A DNA stretch of 47,473 bases. It comes from Acidobacteriota bacterium (GTDB taxonomy: Bacteria; Acidobacteriota; Vicinamibacteria; Vicinamibacterales; 2-12-FULL-66-21). The notes beneath the pieces were generated by a model, which saw nothing but the letters and a program-made list of their open reading frames with translations, made no database searches and was not told the DNA's origin. A program made the translations under genes and the position numbers. Within the stretch, counting starts at the first letter, position 1, and every line of letters begins with the position of its first letter. This document shows positions 1 to 10,669 of this stretch, piece by piece. The stretch covers positions 1 to 47,473 of the forward strand of contig JACPDI010000041.1 of NCBI GenBank assembly GCA_016184105.1, read 5' to 3'.

Positions 1-1
1 C

Positions 2-3055
<3,054 letters not shown>

Positions 3056-3083
3056 CACCAGCCAGTCAAAGACAAGCCGCAAA

Positions 3084-3110
3084 GGCCCAGGGGCGCACAG
3101 CTCCTGGGCC
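3084..3110 (+). terminator. Hairpin after rpoC, possible terminator
   Basis: GGCCCAGG at 3084-3091 pairs perfectly with CCTGGGCC at 3103-3110; one G-U and one G-C pair extend it to a 10-bp stem with a 7-nt loop. It starts 29 nt after the rpoC stop. There is no U-tract, so a strict intrinsic terminator is not shown; it could instead stabilise the 3' end. Confidence 0.4.
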
Positions 3111-3119
3111 ACCGCGCTC

Positions 3120-3196
3120 ACGTGCGACGTGCGGCGTGCGGCGTGCGACGTGCGGCGTGCGACGTGCGACGTGCGGCGTGCGACGTGCGACGTGCG
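3120..3196. repeat. Tandem heptamer array, 11 copies of RCGTGCG
   Basis: Eleven uninterrupted 7-bp units, each ACGTGCG or GCGTGCG, fill 77 bp. The first base of each unit reads A A G G A G A A G A A. All other positions are invariant, which suggests recent slippage or unequal exchange. It lies in the gap between rpoC and the PAP2 gene, and 7 bp units would break any reading frame that used them. It belongs with the other 7-bp phased arrays of this window although the unit sequence differs. Confidence 0.9.
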
Positions 3197-3371
3197 GTGG
3201 TGCAGGAGCGAGCGATGGCGAGGGAGGCAGCAACCACCTCGGCGTAGCCGCGGGCAACCGCTACGGCGCGCTGCACCTGATGGGCATCTGCCATGTGCCG
3301 GCGCAAGCCGCGCGTCTCGAGGCAGCGTTCGCGGCGCGGCGGCCCGCGCCGGAGTAGGCCTTCTTTCCGAG

Positions 3372-4166
3372 ATGAACCAACTTCCAGGCGAAGCTCCTCC
3401 CACCAATCCCCGCTGGGGAATGGTCAGGCGATCGCTGGCGCGCCCATACCGCGTGCCGGTGTCGATGGTGCTGCTGGCGGCCATGGTCCCCTTCTATGTC
3501 CTGATTCCCGCGTTCCTGCCGCCCCAAACGAGATACATCCCCGAACTGGCGCTCGATCGCGCCGTGCCTCTGGTTCCGTCCTGGGCGATTCCCTACGGAA
3601 CGCTGTACCTGTTCCTTATCCTGCTTCCCATCTTTGTCATTCGAGGGGACGAGCTGATCCGGCGCACGGTCAACGCCTACTTGCTGATCTGGATCACGGC
3701 ATACGTCTTCTTCTTCGTGGTCTATCCGACCGCGGCACCGCGGCCCGACACGGTGATCGGGGAAGGATTCGGCGTCTGGGGCCTGCGTGCCCTCTATTCA
3801 TCGGATCCTCCGTACAATTGCTTTCCGTCCCTCCATGTGGCGCATTCCCTCGTCTCTGCGCTGGCATGCTCCCGCGTGCATCGCCGCCTCGGAATCATCG
3901 CCACGATGTTTGCGACACTGGTCGCCGTCTCCACGCTGTTCACGAAGCAGCACTACGTGTTGGATGTCGTCGCGGGCGGTTTCCTGGCCATGGTCGCCTA
4001 CGGCATCTTTCTGCGCGGATACCCTTCCGGCCGGATTCCCGAGTTCGACCGGCGGGTCGCGCCGGCCCTCGCACTGTGCGTCGGCGCAATCGCCGCGGTG
4101 GGCCTCGCGGCGTCCTGGCTCGCTTACCTCTGGGGCGGTGAGACGCACTTTACGTTTGGACCGTGA
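3372..4166 (+). CDS. PAP2-superfamily membrane phosphatase
   Basis: A 264-residue integral membrane protein of the PAP2 (type 2 phosphatidic acid phosphatase) superfamily. These enzymes remove phosphate from lipid or isoprenoid phosphates at the membrane. Motif 2 appears as CFPSLHVAHS (about residues 152-161) and motif 3 as KQHYVLDVVAG (about 192-202), giving the two catalytic histidines. Motif 1 is weak, as in the inositol-phosphorylceramide synthase-like branch. Around six hydrophobic segments are visible. The ATG at 3372 is the first sensible start after the repeat region, but its ribosome site is poor. The substrate cannot be read from sequence. Confidence 0.85.
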   Translation: MNQLPGEAPPTNPRWGMVRRSLARPYRVPVSMVLLAAMVPFYVLIPAFLPPQTRYIPELALDRAVPLVPSWAIPYGTLYLFLILLPIFVIRGDELIRRTVNAYLLIWITAYVFFFVVYPTAAPRPDTVIGEGFGVWGLRALYSSDPPYNCFPSLHVAHSLVSALACSRVHRRLGIIATMFATLVAVSTLFTKQHYVLDVVAGGFLAMVAYGIFLRGYPSGRIPEFDRRVAPALALCVGAIAAVGLAASWLAYLWGGETHFTFGP

Positions 4167-4202
4167 AGGGCACTTTGCCGCGGAGCAGCCGCGGCGCCAG
4201 GG

Positions 4203-4286
4203 GATCTCTCGTTTCTCAAGGAACTGATCGAGGCCGGGGCCACTTTTCGGATTCGAACGCGTTCGTCTCAACGTTCGGCTCGGTAA
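4203..4286 (+). pseudogene. Possible remnant of a zinc-type dehydrogenase C-terminus
   Basis: A short frame 3' of the PAP2 stop reads DLSFLKELIEAG before diverging and stopping at 4284-4286. That string resembles the near-C-terminal helix of quinone-oxidoreductase/zinc-binding alcohol dehydrogenases (typically D-L-x-F-L-K-E-L-I-E-A-G). About twelve residues is very little evidence and I recall the family pattern from memory. It could be chance. Confidence 0.2.
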
Positions 4287-4327
4287 CGAACGGGCGATCG
4301 CCTGTTACCGAGCCGCAGACGTTAGAC
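4265..4327 (-). other. attC-like imperfect palindrome (possible integron recombination site) or bidirectional terminator
   Basis: The 63-bp block folds as an outer 9-bp stem (4265-4274 with 4319-4327, one bulged C at 4269), a 1x3 internal loop, then a perfect 12-bp stem CGGCTCGGTAAC/GTTACCGAGCCG (4276-4287 with 4304-4315). On the minus strand it begins GTCTAAC, which fits the inverse core RYYYAAC, and ends near GTTGAGA, six of seven to GTTRRRY. Bulge, unpaired spacer and size are those of attC sites. It lies 7 bp after the doc stop, in the orientation expected for a gene cassette. No second site or integrase is visible. It also sits between convergent genes, so a terminator role is possible. 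Confidence 0.4.
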
Positions 4328-4334
4328 GGTTGAA

Positions 4335-4724
4335 TCAGCGGGCTGTCGGACTGGTGTGCTGGTCGAGCCACTGTTCGAGATCAGAGCGCGTCAAACGAGC
4401 GGACGCCAAGTCCAGCATGAGGCGCTCCTGGTCGTCTATGTCGGCGATCAGCGCGAGGCCGTTGAGATTCAGGAAGACTTCCATTGCGGCGTGAGCGACC
4501 CGCTTGTTGCCGTCCAGAAAGGGATGGTTCAGCGCAATTGAAAAGCCCAAGGCGGCAGCTTTGGCGGGAAGGCTCGGGTGAAGGTCACAGCCGGCGAACG
4601 TGACTCTCGGCTGAGCGAGGGCAGATTCGAGGGCAGCCAGGTCTCGAATACCGGTGGCACAGCCGGTCTCTGCGAGAATCGCCCGGTGGAGTGCAACGAC
4701 TTCACCGAGCGTCAGGTAGCGCAT
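4335..4724 (-). CDS. doc: Death-on-curing (Doc) family toxin, Fic fold
   Basis: A 129-residue protein with the Doc signature HPFLDGNKRVAHAAMEVFL (about residues 66-84), the nucleotide-binding Fic/Doc motif; the N-terminus MRYLTLGEVVALH is typical of Doc. Known Doc toxins act as kinases on elongation factor Tu and stop translation; this is family knowledge, not shown here. Length matches the family (about 125). Its ATG shares one base with the TGA of the upstream antitoxin gene, so the pair is translationally coupled. An attC-like palindrome follows the stop. The catalytic motif is intact, so the toxin is probably functional. Confidence 0.9.
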   Translation of the reverse strand: MRYLTLGEVVALHRAILAETGCATGIRDLAALESALAQPRVTFAGCDLHPSLPAKAAALGFSIALNHPFLDGNKRVAHAAMEVFLNLNGLALIADIDDQERLMLDLASARLTRSDLEQWLDQHTSPTAR

Positions 4725-4918
4725 CAGGCCAGGCGCTTGTACAGTTCGCGGTTCTTCGCGAGCACTCGGTTCGCGACCGCCTGGAATTCGGTGTCCGGCG
4801 TGGCAAGCAGGTCCGTCAGTGCGGCCCGCACCAGATCCTCGGGTGCGAGCCCGAGTCGCTCAGCTTCGGCTCGGAGCCTGTCGGCCTGCCCTGCGGGGAT
4901 CTCGAAGGCCAGCTTCAT
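4724..4918 (-). CDS. Antitoxin of the Doc pair, ribbon-helix-helix-like
   Basis: A 64-residue protein encoded immediately before doc, as expected for the antitoxin of a type II module. The N-terminus begins MKLAFEIPAG and continues with helix-rich sequence of the CopG/ribbon-helix-helix kind, which would bind operator DNA. The charged C-terminal part ending in LYKRLA probably neutralises the toxin. It is not an obvious Phd homologue. Palindromes CAGTACTG (4922-4929) and CAAGCGCTTG (4952-4961) sit just upstream of its start and are candidate operators. Confidence 0.75.
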   Translation of the reverse strand: MKLAFEIPAGQADRLRAEAERLGLAPEDLVRAALTDLLATPDTEFQAVANRVLAKNRELYKRLA

Positions 4919-4921
4919 GGT

Positions 4922-4961
4922 CAGTACTGTATCGCGAGGGACGCCGTCTCACAAGCGCTTG
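4922..4961 (-). promoter_or_regulatory. Candidate operator palindromes of the doc module
   Basis: Two perfect palindromes, CAGTACTG (4922-4929) and CAAGCGCTTG (4952-4961), lie within 45 bp upstream of the antitoxin start. Type II antitoxins usually repress their own promoter through such sites. No binding data; the assignment rests on position and symmetry. Confidence 0.35.
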
Positions 4962-5167
4962 CAGCCGGCGCACGTGCTGCGTGAGGCCGGTTTCGAGTGG
5001 ATTGCGAAAGACGATCGGACGACGGATCCACTCTGAAAGCGCGTGTTTCGTCTTCTCATGGGAATATTCTTTGCGGCCGCGCTCGTCCTCGCCGTTGCGG
5101 CTCCCGGTGATCGTGGCCGGCGCGGGGGAGCCGTGGTCATTGTGTCTAGGCGGATTGGAGGGGACGC

Positions 5168-5650
5168 GTGGGCGACGAGCGACAGTTCCGATTCTTGATT
5201 CCTCCCTTCTTCTTTGGGCTGTCTGTCATCGCGGGCGCCTGGTCTTCCGGCGTCGAGATCGGGCGCTGCTGGCGCGAGGGGCTGCTCGCGCGAGCGGTGC
5301 TGGGCGCCGCGACGCGCGGCTACCGGCGGCATCCTCAGCTCGCGCGCTTCCGCACGCATCCCAGGCCCATCGCGTGCATCGACACGTACCTGCGCGCGAT
5401 CTGCGACGAGGCCGAACGGCGTGGGTGCCGGTTCGACCGGTCGAAGCTGGGTCGCAGCCGTGTCAAAGGACGCCTGCCGGTCACGCGCGGCCAGCTGGAG
5501 TTCGAGTGGGAGCATCTGGCGTCGAAGCTGAAACGCCGGCGGGTCACGCCGCGGTTTCCAGACGACACCGGGCACGCGCCATCCGCGCCCCCGCTCTTCA
5601 AAACCGTTCGCGAGCCGATCGCGGAATGGGAACGGGGCCGGCGCTCATGA
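5168..5650 (+). CDS. Pyrimidine dimer DNA glycosylase-like protein with abnormal N-terminus
   Basis: From CWREGLLARAVL (about residue 34) to the end, the 160-residue product follows the bacterial pyrimidine-dimer glycosylase family (Pyr_excise, PF03013). GYRRHPQLARFRTHPRPI, a Y-L-x-x-I segment, FDRSK, PVTRGQLEFEWEHL and HPLFK-like APPLFKTV follow in order. Family members start MR-x-WSLHP-x-YLD. Here that stretch is replaced by a hydrophobic GDERQFRFLIPPFFFGL segment and only AWSSG hints at WSLHP. In the related T4 enzyme the N-terminal amine is catalytic, so activity is doubtful. GTG 5168 is chosen because GGAGGGG lies 4 bp upstream. The stop overlaps the next ATG by 4 bp. Confidence 0.65.
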   Translation: MGDERQFRFLIPPFFFGLSVIAGAWSSGVEIGRCWREGLLARAVLGAATRGYRRHPQLARFRTHPRPIACIDTYLRAICDEAERRGCRFDRSKLGRSRVKGRLPVTRGQLEFEWEHLASKLKRRRVTPRFPDDTGHAPSAPPLFKTVREPIAEWERGRRS

Positions 5651-6153
5651 ACAGCCACCGGGGCACGCTCCACGATCCGTGGTGGAAAGGCACGCGCGGC
5701 GAGTGGCTCGTCGTCATCCAGTTCGCATTGATGGGGCTGGTGTTCTTCGGGCCGACGAGGGTCGGCGGGTGGCCGCAGCGGCCGTTCCCGTTTCCCGCAC
5801 TTGCCGCGTACGCCGGCGCGGCGCTGATCGTCATCGGCGGCGCGGTCTTCACGGCCGGCGCATCCGCGCTGGGGGACAACCTGACGCCGCTGCCGCATCC
5901 GAAACGCGACGCGACGCTCGTCCAGACCGGCGCGTACCGGTTCGTTCGCCATCCGATTTACAGCGGCGGCATCCTCCTCGCGTTTGGGTGGGCGCTCTTG
6001 CGGCAGGGTTGGCTGACCGTCGGTTACGCGCTCGTGCTGCTGATCTTCCTCGACATCAAGTCGCGCTCCGAAGAACGGCGACTCGAGCAGGAGTTCCCCG
6101 AGTATGGAGACTATCGGCGCCGCGTCCGCAAGCTCGTGCCGTTTCTGTACTAG
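5647..6153 (+). CDS. Isoprenylcysteine carboxyl methyltransferase family membrane protein
   Basis: A 168-residue protein with about four membrane segments. The family signature GAYRFVRHPIYSGG is at about residues 97-110, followed by the C-terminal EERRLEQEFPEYGDY region that forms the S-adenosylmethionine site in ICMT/PEMT-like enzymes. Bacterial members methylate unknown lipids or small molecules; the substrate here is unknown. ATG 5647 overlaps the preceding stop (ATGA), which suggests coupling. Length is normal for the family. Confidence 0.85.
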   Translation: MNSHRGTLHDPWWKGTRGEWLVVIQFALMGLVFFGPTRVGGWPQRPFPFPALAAYAGAALIVIGGAVFTAGASALGDNLTPLPHPKRDATLVQTGAYRFVRHPIYSGGILLAFGWALLRQGWLTVGYALVLLIFLDIKSRSEERRLEQEFPEYGDYRRRVRKLVPFLY

Positions 6154-6200
6154 CGCCATCTCACCCCGGCCGGGCGCTTCTCTGGTACGATTCAGCTTGC

Positions 6201-7478
6201 ATGGCCGACATCGAACACATCCTTGATGCGTACGCGGAGCTGGTCGTCCGCGTGGGACTGAACCTGCGTGCGGGCCAACGGCTGCTCGTCATCGGGCCGC
6301 TGGCCAACGGCGGCGTCTCGCTTGACGCGGCGCCTCTCGTCCGGCGCATTGCCGAGAGCGCGTATCGTGCCGGCGCGCCGCTCGTGGAGGCGATCTGGGG
6401 CGACGAGCCGCTGCAGCTCGCACGGTTCCGCAGCGCGCCACGCGAGTCCTTCGAGGCGTTTTCCGCGTGGCTCCCCGGCGCACTCACCGAACACGCGGCG
6501 GCGGGCCACGCCATCGTATCGGTCTTCGCCAACGATCCCGATCACCTCAGCGCCGAGCCGCCGGCCCGCGTCAGCGCCGTCCAGCAGGCGACGGCGCTGG
6601 CCGTCCGCCCGTTCCGCGAGCTGCTCTCGCGCAACGAGACGAACTGGACGGTCGTCGCGGCCCCCTCGCCCGCGTGGGCCCGCCGCGTGTTTCCCGAGCT
6701 GCAGCCGGACGGCGCGGTCGAGCGGCTCTGGGACACGATCGCGCGGCTGTGCCGGCTCGATCAGCCGGATCCGGTCGAGGCCTGGCGCGCGCACTTGAAG
6801 GCGCTGGCGGCGCGCAGGGACTTTCTGAACCGGAAGCAGTACATCGCGCTCGAATATGAAGGTCCGCAGACCAGGCTGCGCATCGGGCTGCCGCCCGGCC
6901 ACGCGTGGGTCAGCGGCCAGTCTCCCAGCCGGAACGGCATCCCCTTCGCGCCGAATCTGCCCACGGAAGAAGTCTTCACGATGCCCCACAAGGATCGCGT
7001 GGACGGCGTCGTCTCTTCCTCGAGGCCGCTCAGCTACGGCAGCACCGTCATCGAGAAGTTCCGCCTCGAGTTCGAGGCGGGGCGCGCGGTGCGCGCGACC
7101 GCCGAGAAAGGAGAGTCCGTGCTCCGGCAGCTGCTGTCCACCGACGAGGGCGCCGCGCGGCTCGGCGAGGTCGCGCTCGTTCCCCACGGCTCGCCGATCT
7201 CGCAATCCGGCCTGCTGTTCTACACGACGCTGTTCGATGAAAACGCGGCGAGCCATGTCGCGCTCGGCGCCGCTTACAAGTTCACGATGGCCGGCGGCGA
7301 GGAGATGACCGACGAGGCGTTCGAGAACGAGGGTGGCAACCGCAGCGCGGTGCACGTGGACTTCATGATCGGGTCGGCCGAACTCGACGTGAACGGCGTG
7401 CTGCCCGACGGCACGTCCGAGCCCCTGATGCGTTCGGGCGAGTGGGCCGCCGCGTTATCGGGCACACTGTCACGGTGA
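6201..7478 (+). CDS. Aminopeptidase, M29 (thermophilic metalloaminopeptidase) family
   Basis: A 425-residue cytosolic metallopeptidase. Family hallmarks are the metal ligand region NLPTEEVFTMPHKDRVDGVV (about residues 252-271), then SPISQSGLLFYTTLFDENAA and HVALGAAY (about 331-360), and HVDFMIG near the C-terminus. M29 enzymes remove N-terminal residues from peptides and need two metal ions. Length agrees with AmpS/AmpT-type members (about 410). ATG 6201 gives the expected N-terminus. The stop overlaps the next gene's GTG. Confidence 0.9.
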   Translation: MADIEHILDAYAELVVRVGLNLRAGQRLLVIGPLANGGVSLDAAPLVRRIAESAYRAGAPLVEAIWGDEPLQLARFRSAPRESFEAFSAWLPGALTEHAAAGHAIVSVFANDPDHLSAEPPARVSAVQQATALAVRPFRELLSRNETNWTVVAAPSPAWARRVFPELQPDGAVERLWDTIARLCRLDQPDPVEAWRAHLKALAARRDFLNRKQYIALEYEGPQTRLRIGLPPGHAWVSGQSPSRNGIPFAPNLPTEEVFTMPHKDRVDGVVSSSRPLSYGSTVIEKFRLEFEAGRAVRATAEKGESVLRQLLSTDEGAARLGEVALVPHGSPISQSGLLFYTTLFDENAASHVALGAAYKFTMAGGEEMTDEAFENEGGNRSAVHVDFMIGSAELDVNGVLPDGTSEPLMRSGEWAAALSGTLSR

Positions 7479-9055
7479 CTGCACCTCACGCCGGCACGGG
7501 CGGCGCCTTGGCGAGCCTCGCGCGCGCCATGCGTTCGTGGCGCACCGCCGCCGTCGCGCTGCTGTCCTTCTCCTCGGGCCTGCCGCTCGGCCTCGTCTGG
7601 TACTCCATCCCCGACTGGATGCGCGACATCGGCGTGGACATCCGCGTGGTGGGGCTGTTCACGCTCGCGCAGGCGCCGTGGGCCTTCAAGGCCGTCTGGT
7701 CGCCGCTGATGGATCGCTACGTCCCCCCGTTCTGGGGACGACGACGTGGCTGGATGGCGGTCACGCAGATCGCGCTTGCCGCGCTCGGCCTCGCGCTGGC
7801 CGGCGTCGGCCACCATCCCGACGCGATCTGGGTGGTCGGCGCCATCGCGCTCGGGATCGCGCTCGCATCCGCGTCGCAGGACATCGCGTACGACGCCTAC
7901 ACGGTCGACGTCCTCCACGAGCACACGGAAGAACAGGGCGCCGTGATCGGCGCGCGCACGGCGATGTACCGCGCGGCGATGGTGGTCTCGGGCGGCGCCG
8001 CGATCACGCTTGCCGGGCGCATCGGGTGGCCGGCGGTGAACGTGCTGCTGGCGCTCGTGTACATTCCCGTGCTGATCCTGACCTGGAAGGCGCCCGATCC
8101 GGAGGAGGAGGCGGTCGCTCCGCGATCGCTTGGCGACGCGATCTGGCATCCCTTCCTCGGCTTTCTCGCGCGGCATCGCGCGCTCGAGATCCTGGCGTTC
8201 GTGCTCCTCTACAAGTTCGCCGACCAGCTCGCGCAGGCGCTGACGCGTCCGTTCCTGATCGACATGGGCTACACCGCGGATCATCGCGGCATCGCGCTCG
8301 CCACGGTCGGCATGGTCGCGACCATCGTCGGCGCATTCGTCGGCGGGTGGGTGACAACACTGGCAGGACTCGGGCACTCGCTGTGGGTCTTCGGGTTCCT
8401 CCAGGTGTTCTCCAACGTCGGCTATTTCCTCCTGTCGCGCACCGATGGGCCCAGCCTGCCGATGATGTACGCCGCGACCAGTTTCGAGCTGCTGACATCA
8501 GGGCTCGGCACGGGCGCCTTCTCCGTCCTGCTCCTGCGCATCACGCAGAAGCGATTTTCCGCGACGCAGTACGCCTTGTTCTCGAGCCTGTTTGCGCTGC
8601 CGCGCCTGATTGCCGGCCCGGTCACCGGTTTCGTCGTGGATGCGATCGGGTGGCCGACGTTCTTCCTGTCCACGATGGTGTTCGGGATTCCGGGGCTGGT
8701 GATGCTCGCGCGCTTCGTGCCGATCGGCGTTCGCGAGCCGCACTTCACCGTGGAGCCCGTACGCGCGGCGCGGCCGCTCGCCGCGGCGGCCCTGGCCGCG
8801 CGCGGCCTCATCGGAGGGCTTCTCATCGGCGCCTCGGTCTTCGTCCTCACCGCGCTCCTCGCGGCACTCAAGACCATGCGAGAGGCGAACGCGCCCTTCG
8901 ATCTGGCGGGCGCGATGTGGCGGGTCGCGCGGCCGGTGGCGATCACGGACTGGGTGCAGCTGTTCGGGATTGTCGTCTTCACGGTGTTCGGCGGGCTGTT
9001 CGTCGCGGCGGTGGTGGCGGCCCGCCACGGGGCGATCGGCGAGGCGGTGGAATAG
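7475..9055 (+). CDS. MFS transporter, AmpG-like (muropeptide permease family)
   Basis: A 526-residue, roughly 12-14 segment membrane protein. The first segment SFSSGLPLGLVWYSIPDWM followed by GLFTLAQAPWAFKAVWSPLMDRY resembles the N-terminal half of AmpG, which imports anhydro-muropeptides for cell-wall recycling. A cytoplasmic DIAYDAYTVDVL helix is also AmpG-like. Start GTG 7475 overlaps the previous stop (GTGA); ATG 7529 is an alternative that would remove a non-hydrophobic leader. No ampD or ampR neighbour supports the recycling role, so the substrate is uncertain. Confidence 0.8.
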   Translation: MTAPHAGTGGALASLARAMRSWRTAAVALLSFSSGLPLGLVWYSIPDWMRDIGVDIRVVGLFTLAQAPWAFKAVWSPLMDRYVPPFWGRRRGWMAVTQIALAALGLALAGVGHHPDAIWVVGAIALGIALASASQDIAYDAYTVDVLHEHTEEQGAVIGARTAMYRAAMVVSGGAAITLAGRIGWPAVNVLLALVYIPVLILTWKAPDPEEEAVAPRSLGDAIWHPFLGFLARHRALEILAFVLLYKFADQLAQALTRPFLIDMGYTADHRGIALATVGMVATIVGAFVGGWVTTLAGLGHSLWVFGFLQVFSNVGYFLLSRTDGPSLPMMYAATSFELLTSGLGTGAFSVLLLRITQKRFSATQYALFSSLFALPRLIAGPVTGFVVDAIGWPTFFLSTMVFGIPGLVMLARFVPIGVREPHFTVEPVRAARPLAAAALAARGLIGGLLIGASVFVLTALLAALKTMREANAPFDLAGAMWRVARPVAITDWVQLFGIVVFTVFGGLFVAAVVAARHGAIGEAVE

Positions 9056-9066
9056 GGGGGAGCGCG

Positions 9067-9453
9067 ATGGCCATTCGTGTCGTGCGTCTGGGAAGCCCTC
9101 GAGCGGCCGGTGAGGGCCTGCGTCTCGGGACGGTTCGTCGTCCGCCGCGCGGCGTGCCCAAGTCGGAGCATGCCTCGCGCGACTTCTACGACGTCTGGCT
9201 TCCAGACCTGGCGCCATCGGAGGCGCTCGTCAAGCAGGCACACGGTGCGGCCGACGATCGCGCGTGGCGGTCATTCGCGCAGCGGTACCGCGCCGAAATG
9301 AAACGCCCGGAGGCGGCTCGGCTCCTCGCGCTGCTGGCCGCGCTCTCGCACCGGACGAATCTCTCGGTCGGTTGCTACTGCGCGGACCAAGCGCGCTGCC
9401 ACCGGTCCGTGCTGAAGGCGCTGTTGAAGGAACACGGCGCGATCCTGGCCTGA
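9067..9453 (+). CDS. DUF488 family protein (YeaO-like)
   Basis: A 128-residue protein. The C-terminal SVGCYCADQARCHRSVLKALL is the conserved Cys-containing motif of DUF488, and FYDVWLPDLAPS is the other typical segment. No biochemical function is established for the family. ATG 9067 is 11 bp after the transporter stop, with GGGGGGA upstream as a ribosome site. The next gene starts 2 bp after its stop. Confidence 0.8.
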   Translation: MAIRVVRLGSPRAAGEGLRLGTVRRPPRGVPKSEHASRDFYDVWLPDLAPSEALVKQAHGAADDRAWRSFAQRYRAEMKRPEAARLLALLAALSHRTNLSVGCYCADQARCHRSVLKALLKEHGAILA

Positions 9454-9455
9454 TC

Positions 9456-10562
9456 GTGATCGAGCGACTCCATCTGCCGGCCGGCGACGCCGACATTCGG
9501 GACCTCGCCCGGCTCCTGGTTGACGCGGTCGAGTCCGGCGCCGCGGTGAGCTTCCTCGCGCCTCTCCCCCTCGAGCGCGCCGAAGCGTGGTGGCGAAGGA
9601 CCCTGTCTGCCTCCGATCCCCGCGCCATCTTCCTGGTCGCCCGCGACACGGAAGGCATCGCCGGTACCGTTCAGCTCCATCCCGCGTGGGCGCCCAACCA
9701 GCCGCATCGCGCGGAGATCGCCAAGTTGCTGGTGCATCGCCGGACCCGCCGCGCGGGCCTGGGCACTCAGCTGATGCGAACGGTTGAGGACGCGGCCCGG
9801 GCCGCCGGGTTTACCCTTCTGACGCTGGACGCGAAGCGTGGGGAGGCGGCCGAGCGCCTGTATCGCCGCCTGGGCTGGACCCACGCGGGCACGATCCCGC
9901 GGTACGCCCTCGACACGGACGGAAGAACTCCGCACGCCGCGGTGATCTTCTACAAGGAACTCACAGGCGGCATGGAGCGATCGACCGGCTGGGAGGCCGT
10001 GGCCCGGGAATTCGCCGAGCACCGCGCGAAGTCGACCATTGGCGTGGCGACGGTTCGCGCGTGGGCGCAGTCGATTCCAAAAGGCGGGTCGATTCTCGAC
10101 CTGGGCTGCGGTTCCGGCGTGCCGATCAGCGAAGCGCTGATGGATGAGGGCCTGGCGGTCTACGGCGTTGAGGCCGCTCCCAGCCTGGCCGCAGCCTTTC
10201 GGAGCCGGTTCCCGACTGCACCGATCGCCTGCGAGGCCGCCGAAGAGTCAGCCCTTTTTGGGCGGACATTCGACGGCGCGCTCGCGTGGGGCCTGATGTT
10301 TCTGCTGCCGGCCGACACGCAGCGCCACGTGATCCATCGGGTCGCGCGCGCGCTCAATTCCGGCGGCCGCTTCCTCTTCACGGCCCCCGCGCAGGCGTTC
10401 ACCTGGCCTGACATCTCGACCGGCCGCACGTCCGTCTCGCTGGGGGCGGATACCTACAAGGCGGTGATCGCGGAAGCCGGGCTCGTGCTCGTCAGCGAGT
10501 ACGACGACGAAGGAGACAATCATTACTTCGACGCCGCCAGGCCGGCGACAGGTCGAGTCTGA
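9456..10562 (+). CDS. Fusion protein: GNAT acetyltransferase plus class I methyltransferase
   Basis: A single 368-codon frame. Residues 1 to about 165 form a GNAT N-acetyltransferase: the acetyl-CoA loop region is AKLLVHRRTRRAGLGTQLM, then LTLDAKRGEAAERLYRRLGW. From about residue 170 a separate Rossmann methyltransferase begins, with the SAM motif ILDLGCGSGVPISEAL, an acidic VYGVEAA strand end and a C-terminal barrel. The join (KELTGGMERSTGWEAVAREF) contains an in-frame ATG, so the second domain may also be made alone. Start GTG 9456 follows the DUF488 stop by 2 bp. Substrates unknown. Confidence 0.8.
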   Translation: MIERLHLPAGDADIRDLARLLVDAVESGAAVSFLAPLPLERAEAWWRRTLSASDPRAIFLVARDTEGIAGTVQLHPAWAPNQPHRAEIAKLLVHRRTRRAGLGTQLMRTVEDAARAAGFTLLTLDAKRGEAAERLYRRLGWTHAGTIPRYALDTDGRTPHAAVIFYKELTGGMERSTGWEAVAREFAEHRAKSTIGVATVRAWAQSIPKGGSILDLGCGSGVPISEALMDEGLAVYGVEAAPSLAAAFRSRFPTAPIACEAAEESALFGRTFDGALAWGLMFLLPADTQRHVIHRVARALNSGGRFLFTAPAQAFTWPDISTGRTSVSLGADTYKAVIAEAGLVLVSEYDDEGDNHYFDAARPATGRV

Positions 10563-10669
10563 TTCGGACCGAGGAGCCAGGCTCCAGGCCCGAATTCGAC
10601 GCCCCGTAGGCATTCGTTCGCCAGACAGGTCATAATTGCCCTGACGCATCACCTATCCGGGAGAGTGCC

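Larger units (their letters stand above)
3056..3371. other. Intergenic region rpoC-PAP2
   Basis: A 316-bp gap without a convincing gene. It holds the hairpin at 3084-3110 and the heptamer array at 3120-3196. The rest (3198-3357) has one open frame ending with TAG at 3355-3357 and reading GNRYGALHLMGICHVP near its middle. It has no start of its own outside the repeat and I do not recognise it; it may be a decayed gene end. Confidence 0.5.

Noticed and set aside
3120-3196. Possible CRISPR array
   Set aside because: Units are 7 bp and contiguous with no spacers; no cas genes nearby.
4248-4258. tRNA 3' end suggested by GGATTCGAAC (T-loop-like on the minus strand)
   Set aside because: The flanking bases do not form a T-stem and no acceptor or anticodon arm is present.
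5058-5198. 46-codon frame with a hydrophobic N-terminus before the glycosylase-like gene
   Set aside because: No ribosome site, overlaps the better-supported GTG start at 5168, and the product has no recognisable features beyond Ala/Val richness.
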